Part shown: positions 1 through 8,453 of the stretch, in pieces
Position numbering within the stretch: position 1 is the stretch's first letter
Layout: every line of letters begins with the position of its first letter
Source: Rosenbergiella gaditana
Lineage (GTDB): Bacteria > Pseudomonadota > Gammaproteobacteria > Enterobacterales > Enterobacteriaceae
Assembly (NCBI RefSeq): GCF_018494065.1
Contig: NZ_JABBFR010000010.1
Span: forward strand, 1 to 64,000
Length of the DNA stretch: 64,000 bases
Direction of reading: 5' to 3'
Notes under the pieces: model-generated
The model's database searches: none
Seen by the model: only the letters and a program-made list of their open reading frames with translations
What the model was told of the DNA's origin: nothing
Translations under genes and position numbers: made by a program

Positions 1-88
1 GGTTTTACACCGATGCAGCATATTCAACGTGTTAACTGATTCTACTTATTACCTCCGTTAAAAATGGGGGGATTACCTTCCATCGTTA

Positions 89-113
89 CGGGCTCAAATT
101 AACTGCAAATGAA
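89..113 (+). repeat. Left 25-bp inverted repeat flanking the 235-aa gene
   Basis: This 25-base stretch, with core TTAACTGCAAATGAA, is the reverse complement of 1132-1156 with one mismatch (24/25). The two arms face each other about 1.0 kb apart and enclose only the gene at 362-1069. The upstream 1-88 and the intervening 114-361 show no gene. Inverted repeats of this length suggest the ends of a non-autonomous mobile unit, but no transposase lies between them. Confidence 0.75.
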
Positions 114-361
114 AAAATCGTCTCATTTGGATCTAGATGCCGAATGTTAGGCGTCTCGTTAATCTGGTTTAAACCCTTATGAGGCGGTGCTATTGTCTCA
201 TTGCCCTGTCTGTTGTGGGTCTACTCATAAAATACATCACTTCAATTGAACTATATTTAAAATGTACTTTGAAATAAAATTCCTTTCTTAAGGAGATTTA
301 CTTAGTTTTTTTAAAAATCAAGTAAGAATTTAATTAACGAATAGTTAAGGGTGGAACTAAA

Positions 362-1069
362 ATGAACCAGAAAAATCTTGCTAAAGTTAAATTAGGTGAC
401 CTTGATCCTTCACATACAAATCCAACAGGCGATCCTTCTGTAGGATATCCTCAGATTTGTATCCGGACTAACCGAACAGCGGAACGAACTGATTTGGATG
501 CAGTAATCAAAACTGCAAATGAAGTGGCTGCAAAGTATCCTGATGATAAGGAAGAAAGAGCAAAACAAGTAATGGCAGCCCTGAGCAGTATGTTTGGCGG
601 CGGTGGTTTCGGACACGCCTGGATTATCATTTTTCATAGTGAAACTGAGGGTGATTGCGATACTTATGCTTATCATGATGAGTACGGCTATGTACATAAT
701 GGTGATACCAATGGCAAAACCAATGATACTCCGCAAAGGGGGTTTGCTTACCAGCGTATTGTTCCAATCGATGCAGGAGGTATTGAAAGACTGGAAAAGT
801 TAATCATTCCAGGTCTGAACGCCGTCAGTGATCTTATTGGGGCCGCGATGGGTAATAAACCTGCAGAAGGCCGACATGGGGTATACAGCGCACTAAATAA
901 CTGTTCATGGTTTGCGGGTAATGTCTGGAAATACAGCACATCTGACAAACTGATCTACGAACAAGAATTCCCCGGAAAAGAGTATGCAGAAAGTTGGGGT
1001 ATTGATGCGCTGATCATTGTATCAGAGGTGGCAGATCCGGGAATGATCGCTGAAAGCCTCGCAAAATAA
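362..1069 (+). CDS. Papain-like (permuted NlpC/P60-type) hypothetical protein
   Basis: A 235-residue protein of unrecognised family with no signal peptide. Two spots look catalytic: a histidine at residue 85 in a GHAWI strand preceded by a glycine run (79-84), and a cysteine at 181 in NNCSWFAGNVW. His first, Cys second, both next to hydrophobic or aromatic segments, is the order seen in circularly permuted papain-fold enzymes (NlpC/P60, LRAT and related amidases or effectors). The assignment is inferred from this pattern only. The ATG has a good ribosome-binding site (AAGGGTGG, about seven bases upstream). The gene stands alone between 25-bp inverted repeats, which suggests a cargo or effector gene. 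No immunity-like partner is visible next to it. Confidence 0.7.
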   Translation: MNQKNLAKVKLGDLDPSHTNPTGDPSVGYPQICIRTNRTAERTDLDAVIKTANEVAAKYPDDKEERAKQVMAALSSMFGGGGFGHAWIIIFHSETEGDCDTYAYHDEYGYVHNGDTNGKTNDTPQRGFAYQRIVPIDAGGIERLEKLIIPGLNAVSDLIGAAMGNKPAEGRHGVYSALNNCSWFAGNVWKYSTSDKLIYEQEFPGKEYAESWGIDALIIVSEVADPGMIAESLAK

Positions 1070-1131
1070 CCCCTTTAAATGCATCGTCACTTACGGTAAC
1101 CAACGTGTTACCGTTTTTTACCAACATAAAA

Positions 1132-1156
1132 TTCATTTGCAGTTAATGTGAGCCCG
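1132..1156 (-). repeat. Right 25-bp inverted repeat flanking the 235-aa gene
   Basis: Reverse complement of 89-113 with one mismatch. A third, direct copy of the same core follows at 1227-1250 (CATTTGCAGTTAATGTGGGCC), so the right side carries more than one end-like sequence. This could be a composite of successive insertions. Confidence 0.75.
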
Positions 1157-1294
1157 GTGAAATGGATTGCGAGCCGGGCTGAATAAATGCGAGCCCATTG
1201 TCACTTAATGTGAGCCGGTCGTGTTTTTCATTTGCAGTTAATGTGGGCCGAAATCTGCGCTGATTGCGAGTCGGACGGATTTCAATTGCGAGCC
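1146..1294 (+). repeat. Cluster of seven 10-bp end-type repeats
   Basis: Seven copies of a degenerate decamer, (A/T)TG(C/T)G(A/G)G(C/T)C(C/G), lie at 1146, 1167, 1187, 1208, 1241, 1264 and 1285, all in one orientation. Spacing is irregular (20-33 bp). Multiple short repeats at an element end are typical of transposase-binding arrays such as those of IS21-like elements. The family is not established here because no transposase is attached. Confidence 0.6.
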
Positions 1295-1354
1295 GCTACA
1301 AATAAGCCTTTGAATATTTGAAAATAAAGTCACTGTACATAAAATTATTGAATC

Positions 1355-1496
1355 CATTTTAGATCTAATTTGTCATTTTTCAGAAAGTAACTTCTAAAGA
1401 TGAGTAACTCACTTTATATCTATTTTGTCACTTTATGAAAGATTGATGCCACAGAACAAGCTTTAGAGAGTGATTCATTTTAGATCTTTTTTGTCA
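1355..1496 (-). repeat. Three 21-bp direct repeats
   Basis: Copies at 1355-1375, 1410-1430 and 1476-1496 share the pattern CA(T/C)TTTA(G/T)ATCT(A/T)(A/T)TTTGTCA. They begin 55 and 66 bases apart, and the last ends just before a rho-independent terminator. Read on the minus strand each starts TGACAAA. Spaced 20-22 bp repeats near a TGACA terminus resemble the multiple transposase-binding sites of DDE transposons of the Mu/Tn552/Tn7 type. No transposase gene is present, so this is a possible orphan end. Confidence 0.55.
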
Positions 1497-1516
1497 TCCC
1501 ACATTCTTAACAGAAA

Positions 1517-1544
1517 AACCCAGCAAAGTATGCTGGGTTTTTTT
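1517..1544 (+). terminator. Rho-independent terminator
   Basis: Perfect nine-base stem AACCCAGCA / TGCTGGGTT with a short loop and a run of T. It follows no intact gene, so its upstream transcription unit has probably been lost. The rest of the stretch to 1841 shows no recognisable gene. Confidence 0.75.
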
Positions 1545-1841
1545 ATGGGCAGATCTCAGCCGTCTCTATCCAAGTATTAAATTGCACGTCGAATTAAAGA
1601 GGGGTGCGGTCAAGGTAAACAGTAGACACCTTGGTTTTACGTCCAAGATATCCCTTCAGAAGGTCGTTCGTACTGGGTTTATTCTCACAAAGCTGGTCGT
1701 GTTTATCATCTTTTCTTGGAGTAGGCGTTGTTCAGCATGTAGGTCGTAATGTTAGAAGTTCTTGCTGCATGACTGTTTCATTAATCAGATAACAGCGAGC
1801 AGGTTTGTACCCTTCAGCGTGGACTAACCCTGGTATATTCG

Positions 1842-2111
1842 ATTGATGAATACCCTATCAATTAAGCCACTAAACGGCATAGCCTGCGCGGTAGCATGAG
1901 TGCAAAAGGCTGCTGCGACGATAATGCCTGCGCGTAAAGCTTCTTCCACACGCTGAAAGTCGAATGTATCCACGGTGAACGCTTTATCAGTCGGGAAACC
2001 ATGAGGGAAACGATAGTTAATGATATCGAGTGAGATGACAATCGGTGGCGTCATCACAGTGCCTGTGGCGGTCTGAGCCCGGCACAGTTTGAAAACCAGA
2101 ACCTCGCTTAG
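1842..2111 (+). pseudogene. IS3-family transposase OrfB, degraded C-terminal fragment
   Basis: The plus strand reads a recognisable IS3-type DDE transposase tail: KRHSLRGSMSAKGCCDDNACA, then [16 protein letters not shown] and, near the end, HHSACGGLSPAQFENQNLA. Three in-frame stops break it: a TAA before the first block, a TAA where the catalytic glutamate codon (NACAE) should be, and a TGA further on. Everything upstream of the last third of OrfB is missing. It is a dead remnant. Confidence 0.8.
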
Positions 2112-2211
2112 GGCTATGTCCACATTACGTGGGAAGGTTCATATAGGGGAAAACCCTCATACCTCCGCAAAGGATTTTGACTAGAATAAATACTAATTTC
2201 GGCTGGATGCG

Positions 2212-2892
2212 GTGGAAGCTATGCTAGATGAAGCAGTACTTCAAATAAAAAAAATTCGTGATGCTGCGCAGCTCAGTGAAATCAAAGAAATCACTCTAGA
2301 GGTTATCCGCCCTTTTGGATACGACAGAATCCTCTTTTTTTCTGTGTCCCCCTTTAAGATTTTGTGGGCACATGGATATTGGTTTACTGAAGAGATAGAT
2401 GAAAACCAGTTCATTCAAAAATGTCCAATAATTAATCAGATTTCCCATGTCGACACTCCCTTTTACTGGATGAAATTGGGTGCTCATAGCGCCGAAGGAG
2501 ACTACCAACTCGTCGATAAACCGATGAAAGGGGTATTGAGTGGAATACAACTCCCTGTCTTTGGGAGAAGTGGTTTAGTCTCCTCCCTCTCGTTGGGGGG
2601 AACTCAAATCGATTCATCAATAGAAGTGGAATATATACTGGGCATTTTAGCTAACCAAATCTCCCTTTATTCTCGAAAGCTACTCGCGCTATCGACTGAA
2701 AATAATATTCAAGGATTAACCCGTCGGGAAAAAGAGATTATTAATCTCCTCTCCAACGGCTTAAAACAGCGACAAGTCTCGGAAATACTCGGTATCTCCG
2801 AAAGAACGATCGAAAATCATGTCAGAAAAGTCCGCCAAAAGCTGGGAACCACCACCACGGCTGAAGCGATAAAAATAATTCTAGGTTTTTAA
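2212..2892 (+). CDS. LuxR-family transcriptional regulator (autoinducer-domain type)
   Basis: A 226-residue regulator with an N-terminal autoinducer-binding-like domain (about 1-150) and a C-terminal LuxR helix-turn-helix (about 160-226: LTRREKEIINLLSNG, then SEILGISERTIENHVRKVRQKL). In the N-domain a TPFYW segment matches the usual aromatic end of the ligand pocket, but the W..Y....D spacing of acyl-homoserine-lactone receptors is poorly kept, and no luxI lies in the window, so a solo regulator is likely. Start is GTG at 2212 or ATG at 2221; neither has a strong ribosome-binding site. It lies 12 bp upstream of hchA and probably co-transcribes with or controls hchA and the oxidoreductase. Confidence 0.85.
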   Translation: MEAMLDEAVLQIKKIRDAAQLSEIKEITLEVIRPFGYDRILFFSVSPFKILWAHGYWFTEEIDENQFIQKCPIINQISHVDTPFYWMKLGAHSAEGDYQLVDKPMKGVLSGIQLPVFGRSGLVSSLSLGGTQIDSSIEVEYILGILANQISLYSRKLLALSTENNIQGLTRREKEIINLLSNGLKQRQVSEILGISERTIENHVRKVRQKLGTTTTAEAIKIILGF

Positions 2893-2904
2893 GAAGGAAA
2901 AAAT

Positions 2905-3762
2905 ATGAAAGACAATACAAGTAAGGCTCCACAAGTTGATCTGGCTGAACGAAATGCATTTTTTCCTTCACAGTTCTCTCTTTCCCAATTCACCTCACCG
3001 GTCACTGATCTGAGTGACGATGTGTATACGGATAAGTACCAAGGGAATTTAAAAATACTGGTTATTGCATCGGATGAAAGATACTTAACGACAGACAATG
3101 GAAAATTATTTTCGACAGGTAACCACCCAGTTGAAACACTTTTACCTATGTACCATTTGCATTCTGCTGGGTTTGATTTCGATATCGCGACACTCTCTGG
3201 CAGGATGACCAAATTTGAATATTGGGCAATGCCTAGTGAAGATAAGAAGGTCATGCCTTTCTTTGAAAAATATCAGGATAAATTCCTTAACCCATTATCT
3301 CTTGCCGATCTCGTTGGAAACTTAGACGAGCATAATTATGCTGCCATTTTTATACCGGGCGGTCATGGAGCTTTGATTGGATTACCTAATGATGAAAATG
3401 TGGCAAAAACCCTCCGTTGGGCGATGGAAAAGGATAAGTTTATTCTCTCTATCTGCCATGGTCCGGCTGCTTTCCTTTCTCTTCGTAACGGTAGTAACCC
3501 GCTTAGTGGCTATTCAATCTGTGCATTTCCCGATAGTGCCGATAAGCAAACTCCGGATATTGGCTATATGCCGGGCGGTTTAACCTGGTTCTTTGGGCAA
3601 GAACTGACAGAGATGGATATGACCTTGGTCAATCACGACATCACAGGCAAAGTTCATAGTGATAGAAAAGTGATAACCGGTGATAGTCCTTTTGCCGCTA
3701 ACGAATTGGGTAAAGTCGCTACAAAAACCTTATTGGCCTATTTCAATAAGGACAAAGCATGA
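2905..3762 (+). CDS. hchA: Hsp31-type glyoxalase III / protein deglycase
   Basis: A 285-residue DJ-1/PfpI superfamily protein, full length for HchA. The cysteine-histidine pair sits at C184-H185 in SICHGPAAF, with D210 in AFPDSAD as third member and E77 in NHPVETLLPM. HchA converts methylglyoxal to lactate without glutathione and has holdase activity in the cytosol. A strong AAGAAGG precedes the ATG. The stop overlaps the next start (ATGA), so it is translationally coupled to the quinone oxidoreductase. A carbonyl or electrophile stress unit under the upstream LuxR protein is inferred from order and spacing. Confidence 0.92.
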   Translation: MKDNTSKAPQVDLAERNAFFPSQFSLSQFTSPVTDLSDDVYTDKYQGNLKILVIASDERYLTTDNGKLFSTGNHPVETLLPMYHLHSAGFDFDIATLSGRMTKFEYWAMPSEDKKVMPFFEKYQDKFLNPLSLADLVGNLDEHNYAAIFIPGGHGALIGLPNDENVAKTLRWAMEKDKFILSICHGPAAFLSLRNGSNPLSGYSICAFPDSADKQTPDIGYMPGGLTWFFGQELTEMDMTLVNHDITGKVHSDRKVITGDSPFAANELGKVATKTLLAYFNKDKA

Positions 3763-4733
3763 AATTCGTCGAGATCACACAGCCTGGCGGACCCGAAGTA
3801 TTAAAAATCGTTGACGGAGACCGCCCGACGATTAATGAACACGAAGTGTTAATTAAGGTGAAGGCGGCGGGTATCAATCGTCCAGATATATTGCAGCGTC
3901 AAGGTAAGTATCCCATGCCAAAAGGGTTAACGCCTATTCCAGGATTGGAGGTATCAGGCATTGTTGAAGAGGTTGGTTCTGCGGTTACTGAATTTAAGGT
4001 GGGGGACAGTGTCTGCGCACTCACCAATGGCGGGGGATATGCTGAGTACTGTTCGGTACCTGAAGCGCAAACATTGCCTATTCCAGAAGGGCTAACTTTT
4101 GAGGAGGCCGCAGCGATTCCAGAAACCTTCTTCACGGTATGGGCTAACCTCTTTCAGATAGGCAAGGTAACGGCGAACGAAAATGTCTTAATACATGGCG
4201 GAGCAAGTGGTATTGGCACAACCGCTATCGCGTTATGTAATGAATTTGGGATCAATGTCTTTGCAACGGTAGGCGATGATAAAAAGGTCGATGAATTAAA
4301 AAGTGCCGCGACCGTTATTAACTATAGAAAAGAAGATTTCGAAGAGAAAATAAAAGCGCTTACCCAAGATCAAGGTGTTGATGTCATTCTAGATATTGTG
4401 GGTGCTTCCTATTTTACTAAAAATATCAATCTTCTTAAAAAAGATGGTCGATTAGTCATTATTGGTTTTATGGGCGGAAGTATCGTCGATCACTTCGATA
4501 TTACAGCTATGATGGTGAAGCGTTTAGTGATATCCGGCTCGACGATGCGCGGGCGGAATCTCGAAGAGAAAAAAGCAATCGCTCAACAATTAAAAGAAAA
4601 GGTATGGCCTGTATTGGCGCAAGGCCGCTGTAAGCCTAAAATCTATGCAAGCTATCCATTAGCCGATATCGCTAAAGCCCATGAGTGCTTAGATTCAGGG
4701 TCACATATTGGAAAAGTTGTTGTTACCTTATAA
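3759..4733 (+). CDS. NAD(P)H:quinone oxidoreductase, zinc-free MDR family
   Basis: A 324-residue medium-chain reductase of the PIG3/QorB-like group: an N-terminal GroES-like domain with the NRPDILQRQGKYP signature of zinc-independent quinone reductases, and a nucleotide-binding fold with HGGASGIGTTAIAL around residues 145-158. The catalytic zinc ligands of alcohol dehydrogenases are absent. Such enzymes reduce quinones or alpha,beta-unsaturated carbonyls with NADPH. It overlaps hchA by four bases and ends the operon before a terminator. Confidence 0.88.
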   Translation: MKFVEITQPGGPEVLKIVDGDRPTINEHEVLIKVKAAGINRPDILQRQGKYPMPKGLTPIPGLEVSGIVEEVGSAVTEFKVGDSVCALTNGGGYAEYCSVPEAQTLPIPEGLTFEEAAAIPETFFTVWANLFQIGKVTANENVLIHGGASGIGTTAIALCNEFGINVFATVGDDKKVDELKSAATVINYRKEDFEEKIKALTQDQGVDVILDIVGASYFTKNINLLKKDGRLVIIGFMGGSIVDHFDITAMMVKRLVISGSTMRGRNLEEKKAIAQQLKEKVWPVLAQGRCKPKIYASYPLADIAKAHECLDSGSHIGKVVVTL

Positions 4734-4759
4734 GGTGGACCTATTCCACCTTAGTCCCT

Positions 4760-4782
4760 AAACCCGCCGCAAGCGGGTTTTT
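4760..4782 (+). terminator. Rho-independent terminator after the hchA operon
   Basis: Eight-base stem AAACCCGC / GCGGGTTT with a CGCAA loop and a short T run, 27 bases past the oxidoreductase stop. Confidence 0.8.
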
Positions 4783-4850
4783 GTCCTTATCCTCCAACAT
4801 CCTAAAAGCGATGCAATATTTTCTTATGGTACTGGGGGAAACTGTTATCA

Positions 4851-5144
4851 CTACAACATAAACCGCAACAAAGCTGTAGTCACTACGCTGATTATCACAA
4901 CCGGCAATAGGCCCCATCGTGATGCTGCAAATAATGAGATGGCCAGCGCTAACAAATCTGCTGGTTTATCGGTGACAAAATAAGGCGAAATAATGGTGAT
5001 TAATACACATCCGGGGGCTGCATCCATTATGGCTTGCATGCGAGGGCTAAGTTGACGATTTCGTAATAATAAATAGCCGAGAATACGAGTGAAATAGGTG
5101 CTGAGTGCCATCAGTAAAATGGTTGCGATAGGTAAAAGATTCAC
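4851..5144 (-). CDS. azlD: AzlD-type branched-chain amino acid exporter small subunit
   Basis: A 97-residue membrane protein with four predicted hydrophobic helices and the AzlD-type segment YFTRILGYLLLRNRQLSPRM. AzlD pairs with AzlC to export branched-chain amino acids and analogues. I start it at the GTG at 5144, which overlaps the azlC stop (GTGA); the reading frame is open further upstream, but that would lie inside azlC and does not resemble the family. Confidence 0.85.
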   Translation of the reverse strand: MNLLPIATILLMALSTYFTRILGYLLLRNRQLSPRMQAIMDAAPGCVLITIISPYFVTDKPADLLALAISLFAASRWGLLPVVIISVVTTALLRFML

Positions 5145-5875
5145 GCTTTGGCTCCCATCAACACGATGGCAATCAAACCGGTGATTGCGCCAATCGGTAC
5201 ATAGGCCGCTCCCGGTAAAGAGTGATAAGCCAAGCTTGCACTGAGTAAACTGACCAGCCAAGGGATTGCACAACGTATTCCTTTCCACATCCCCTTCAGT
5301 AAGACAAAGAATACCGCAGGAAACGCCATATCGAAGCCCCACCGACTAATGTCGCCTAACGTCGGCCCGATTAAGGCACCTACGGTGGTAGAGGCTAACC
5401 ATACTGCCCAGAGTGTTACCGCTAAACCGAAATAAAAGCTCAGACTAAAGGCAGGATCTTGTCCTGCGGCACGGCGGCGGGTAGCATCCGCCATAGTCAG
5501 TGCCCAATTTTCGTCACACATAAAAAACAGGGCAGGTAGCGCTTTACGGCGAGGCAGGTGATTAAGGTAGGGGGCAAGCGAGGCTCCCATTACTAAGTGG
5601 CGGCTGTTAACCAGCATGCTGACTAAAACAATAGTGATGAGATCAGGGGGGGAACTCCATAGCGCAACAGCGGCAAATTCCGACCCTCCCGCAAAATTTA
5701 AGCCGGTCATCATACTCAATAAGCCGACAGATAATCCTTTCTGGGCAGCTTGGGCGCCTAATAATAAACCAAAGGGGATCACACCTATCATCACTGGAAT
5801 GACCGTCGTCGCACCGCGCAAAAATTCATGGTAATACTGAGATCGGGAGGGAGACTGGTACGAAGACTGTGCCAT
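5141..5875 (-). CDS. azlC: AzlC family amino acid exporter large subunit
   Basis: A 244-residue inner-membrane protein with the AzlC signatures IPFGLLLGAQAAQKGLSVG and FAGGSEFAAVALW near the N terminus. It forms the branched-chain amino acid exporter with AzlD, whose gene overlaps it. The ATG at 5875 is chosen because AGAGGA lies six bases upstream; a longer in-frame version from 5920 lacks such a site. It is divergent from the DUF1543 gene. Confidence 0.9.
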   Translation of the reverse strand: MAQSSYQSPSRSQYYHEFLRGATTVIPVMIGVIPFGLLLGAQAAQKGLSVGLLSMMTGLNFAGGSEFAAVALWSSPPDLITIVLVSMLVNSRHLVMGASLAPYLNHLPRRKALPALFFMCDENWALTMADATRRRAAGQDPAFSLSFYFGLAVTLWAVWLASTTVGALIGPTLGDISRWGFDMAFPAVFFVLLKGMWKGIRCAIPWLVSLLSASLAYHSLPGAAYVPIGAITGLIAIVLMGAKA

Positions 5876-5977
5876 GGGATCCTCTTTTAAACTGCAGTGA
5901 TAGGAAAGTCTTATAGCCACTATAACGGGTAATCGAATAAATACGAGACGCTATAGCGTCTACAACGGGAGAAATGA

Positions 5978-6475
5978 GTGAATTTATATATGTTTTATCT
6001 TGGGGGAAATGCCGGAAAGTCGAATATTGAGGTCCATGATATTCAATTTGTGGCAGCAAATACGCCGGAAGAGGCGTGGCCGACCTTAAAAAAAGCGTGG
6101 TTTGGGGATAAAAATAAAGTTCATCTCGATGGCTATACTCATATAACTTGGGTCGATGGCTATAGTGTCCGTCTAGAACATACCCCTTCTAGCAACCCGC
6201 AGAGGCTCTTTTTTGTCAACGTCGGGGCTTATCGGCCTGATACTCTGGCTGAACTCCATGAGTTTGGGCTCTTTGTTGCTGAAGACGCGAAGCAGGCAAA
6301 AAAACAGGCCTTGAGCCGTTTATTATCCGGCGCAGCGCAGCAGCATAAAGATAATCTTAAAGACGTGGATAACTGCTTACTGCTCGATAAAGTCGGGGAC
6401 TGCTATCTTCATTTAACCCCGATGGCAGAAGGTCAGCTTGATTGTCCAGCCTGGCAGGGGTATCAACCGATATAA
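5978..6475 (+). CDS. DUF1543 domain-containing protein
   Basis: A 165-residue soluble protein with two similar halves (MFYLGGNAGKSNIEVHDIQFV near the start and LFFVNVGAYRPDTLAELHEFGLF in the middle), as in the DUF1543 family. Function is unknown. The GTG at 5978 follows GGGAGAA. No partner gene is evident; the next gene starts 49 bases later on the same strand. Confidence 0.85.
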   Translation: MNLYMFYLGGNAGKSNIEVHDIQFVAANTPEEAWPTLKKAWFGDKNKVHLDGYTHITWVDGYSVRLEHTPSSNPQRLFFVNVGAYRPDTLAELHEFGLFVAEDAKQAKKQALSRLLSGAAQQHKDNLKDVDNCLLLDKVGDCYLHLTPMAEGQLDCPAWQGYQPI

Positions 6476-6523
6476 TTCTGTCTGTTCAGCCTATTATTCT
6501 CGTTGATGTGATCAGGAGGGGAA

Positions 6524-7141
6524 GTGGAAAGCGAATTTTTTAAGCTATGTGCTATCGGTCTGGCAATATTGGTCGGGGCAATGAGCCCTGGCGCAAGCTT
6601 TTTGCTCGCAACACGCGTAGCGCTCTCCTCATCGTTTTCCACTTCGCTCGGGGTCGCGATTGGCTTAGGTGGCGGGGCGATGATCTTTGCGCTTATCGCC
6701 CTGTCAGGGCTACACGCGTTACTCAGCGTTATCCCTGCGCTGCATACTGTTTTGAAAGTGCTGGGTGGCGGTTACTTACTCTGGAGTGCGGCGAAAATTT
6801 TATTACAAAAACCTCGGGCACGGGCAAATGATTCAGCCATCCCAACGCTAACCTTCACCCAAGCTTTATTCAGCGGACTATTTACTCAACTCAGTAACCC
6901 TAATACTGCCATCGTTTTTGCGAGTCTGTTCACCACGTTACTCGATCACCATTTATCCATTACGGTTTATATCACGGTTCCGGTGATGACATTTTTTATC
7001 GACTTTGTATGGTTTACGCTTGTTGCGCTAATATTAAGCCACTCTCTGCCCCGATGTTTCTATCTTCGTGGTAAAGTGACGATAGATCGTATCACTGCTG
7101 GGATATTGGGCTTACTCGGGCTAAAACTCCTTCTAAAATGA
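6524..7141 (+). CDS. LysE/RhtB-family amino acid exporter
   Basis: A 205-residue protein with about six hydrophobic segments and the family's N-terminal motif (GAMSPGASFLLATRVALS) plus QLSNPNTAIVFASLF in the middle. Members export amino acids such as lysine, threonine or homoserine lactones; the substrate cannot be told. The GTG start at 6524 follows an AGGAGGGG site. Confidence 0.88.
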   Translation: MESEFFKLCAIGLAILVGAMSPGASFLLATRVALSSSFSTSLGVAIGLGGGAMIFALIALSGLHALLSVIPALHTVLKVLGGGYLLWSAAKILLQKPRARANDSAIPTLTFTQALFSGLFTQLSNPNTAIVFASLFTTLLDHHLSITVYITVPVMTFFIDFVWFTLVALILSHSLPRCFYLRGKVTIDRITAGILGLLGLKLLLK

Positions 7142-7177
7142 GTAATAGCCGCTTATTCTCAGTGGTGGGGTAACCGC

Positions 7178-7588
7178 TCAGAGCACTTCAATCAGCTCAA
7201 ACTCTTCTGCGACAAGTTCCATTGCCTCGCTGTAGCTCCCTTCGCGGGTAAAAAATGCTTTATGCTCTTGTTGCCAATAGTTAAGACTGCGATCGCCCTC
7301 ACCCTCTTTATAGGCAAATTCAGCTTCCACCTCACGGAAAAGAACAATCCGCATAGCAATAATTCTAATGATACAGACGGGCTCTTCACGACCATTGAGA
7401 ATGATATGGTAGCTACCAACAGTTGGGGGCGATGCCTCACTTAGGTAGGAGGCAAGCGAACCGCAGGAAGCCGTTTTACGCCCTTCGACAACATGGTTGG
7501 CAAGCTCATCGGCCATTTCGGCGCTGTCCCCAAACCCCCATGCAAGCGCTCCTGGGTATTTGGTCTGCAGCTTATTCAGTAATGTCAT
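7178..7588 (-). CDS. ASCH domain-containing protein
   Basis: A 136-residue protein with an ASCH (PUA-like beta-barrel) fold, recognised from WGFGDSAEMADELANHVVEGRKTA at the start and EGEGDRSLNYWQQEHKAFF near the end. ASCH proteins are proposed RNA- or nucleoside-binding proteins, and some hydrolyse N4-acetylcytidine; the role here is unknown. Its ATG overlaps the stop of the racemase gene (ATGA), so the two form an operon. Confidence 0.85.
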   Translation of the reverse strand: MTLLNKLQTKYPGALAWGFGDSAEMADELANHVVEGRKTASCGSLASYLSEASPPTVGSYHIILNGREEPVCIIRIIAMRIVLFREVEAEFAYKEGEGDRSLNYWQQEHKAFFTREGSYSEAMELVAEEFELIEVL

Positions 7589-8301
7589 GGTCGATCCTCA
7601 ACTTGATGTAAATACTCACGTACTGTTTCAGCAGCTAAAGCTGCCATGGAATCAATAAAGATTATAGTGTGTGGATCACATATCTTAAGCAATGGGCTTA
7701 AATCAGTACAGGCGATGATCACGTCTTGAATTCCCAACTGACTGATCTCGAATAAGATTTCTTGCCACAAACCTTGGGCGTTTAGACTCTGGTAACCCTC
7801 TGATTTAATGATGGGGAGTAGAGCGGTTGTTTTTTCTCTTAATACATCGGCATCGATAACGGTGATGCCCTTGGTACTGAGCCTTTGTTGATAAAAACCC
7901 GATTCGATTGTCGGTGTTGTTGCCAGTAAACAGACTTGTGACGGCTGTTGTGGCAGCAAAGGTAACAGGGAGTCTGCAATATGTAGTAGAGGAATGTTCC
8001 GTGAAACATCGGTCATCTCGTCAAAATAGCAATGAGCGAGATTACAAGGGATCGAGATTATGCTCACCCCCACATTAGCTAAATCTGTAATACCTTTCTG
8101 TAATGCTTTTATCATCTCATCTGAATCAATATCTCTGCCTGGATAAAAGGGCGTAGGCAAAGAGATAATATGTATTTCAGGGAAATCTATATCGTTGGTT
8201 GCACCATATTGCCGTTGGCATTCATCGATAATTTTTTCAAGAAAAGGTGCGGTAGAACGTGGGCCCATACCCGCTAAGATACCTATTTTACTTTTTTTCA
8301 T
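7585..8301 (-). CDS. Aspartate/glutamate racemase family protein
   Basis: A 238-residue cofactor-independent racemase. The first catalytic cysteine lies in SIPCNLAHCYFD (about residue 84) and the second in IACTDLSPLL (about residue 197). Members interconvert amino acid enantiomers; YgeA-like enzymes have broad specificity. The N terminus GILAGMGPRSTAPFLEK is typical. It is translationally coupled to the ASCH gene. Confidence 0.87.
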   Translation of the reverse strand: MKKSKIGILAGMGPRSTAPFLEKIIDECQRQYGATNDIDFPEIHIISLPTPFYPGRDIDSDEMIKALQKGITDLANVGVSIISIPCNLAHCYFDEMTDVSRNIPLLHIADSLLPLLPQQPSQVCLLATTPTIESGFYQQRLSTKGITVIDADVLREKTTALLPIIKSEGYQSLNAQGLWQEILFEISQLGIQDVIIACTDLSPLLKICDPHTIIFIDSMAALAAETVREYLHQVEDRP

Positions 8302-8453
8302 TTATTGAGTTCTTAAAAAAGATTAGGTCATTATCGCGATTTATTGATGAATAATATCCCCGATTTATATTTTTTCTCAACCGCTGATCTTCACCGCTTT
8401 CGCATCCCACCTCACCTATACTTAACTCTGGCAGAGTCATCGGTGGGTAAAGT

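Noticed and set aside
1824..2123. A 99-codon minus-strand open frame
   Set aside because: It is antisense to a recognisable IS3 transposase tail on the plus strand and is open only by chance.
4851..5342. A longer azlD product starting inside azlC
   Set aside because: The upstream part is out of frame azlC sequence; the GTG at 5144 overlapping the azlC stop fits the family length.
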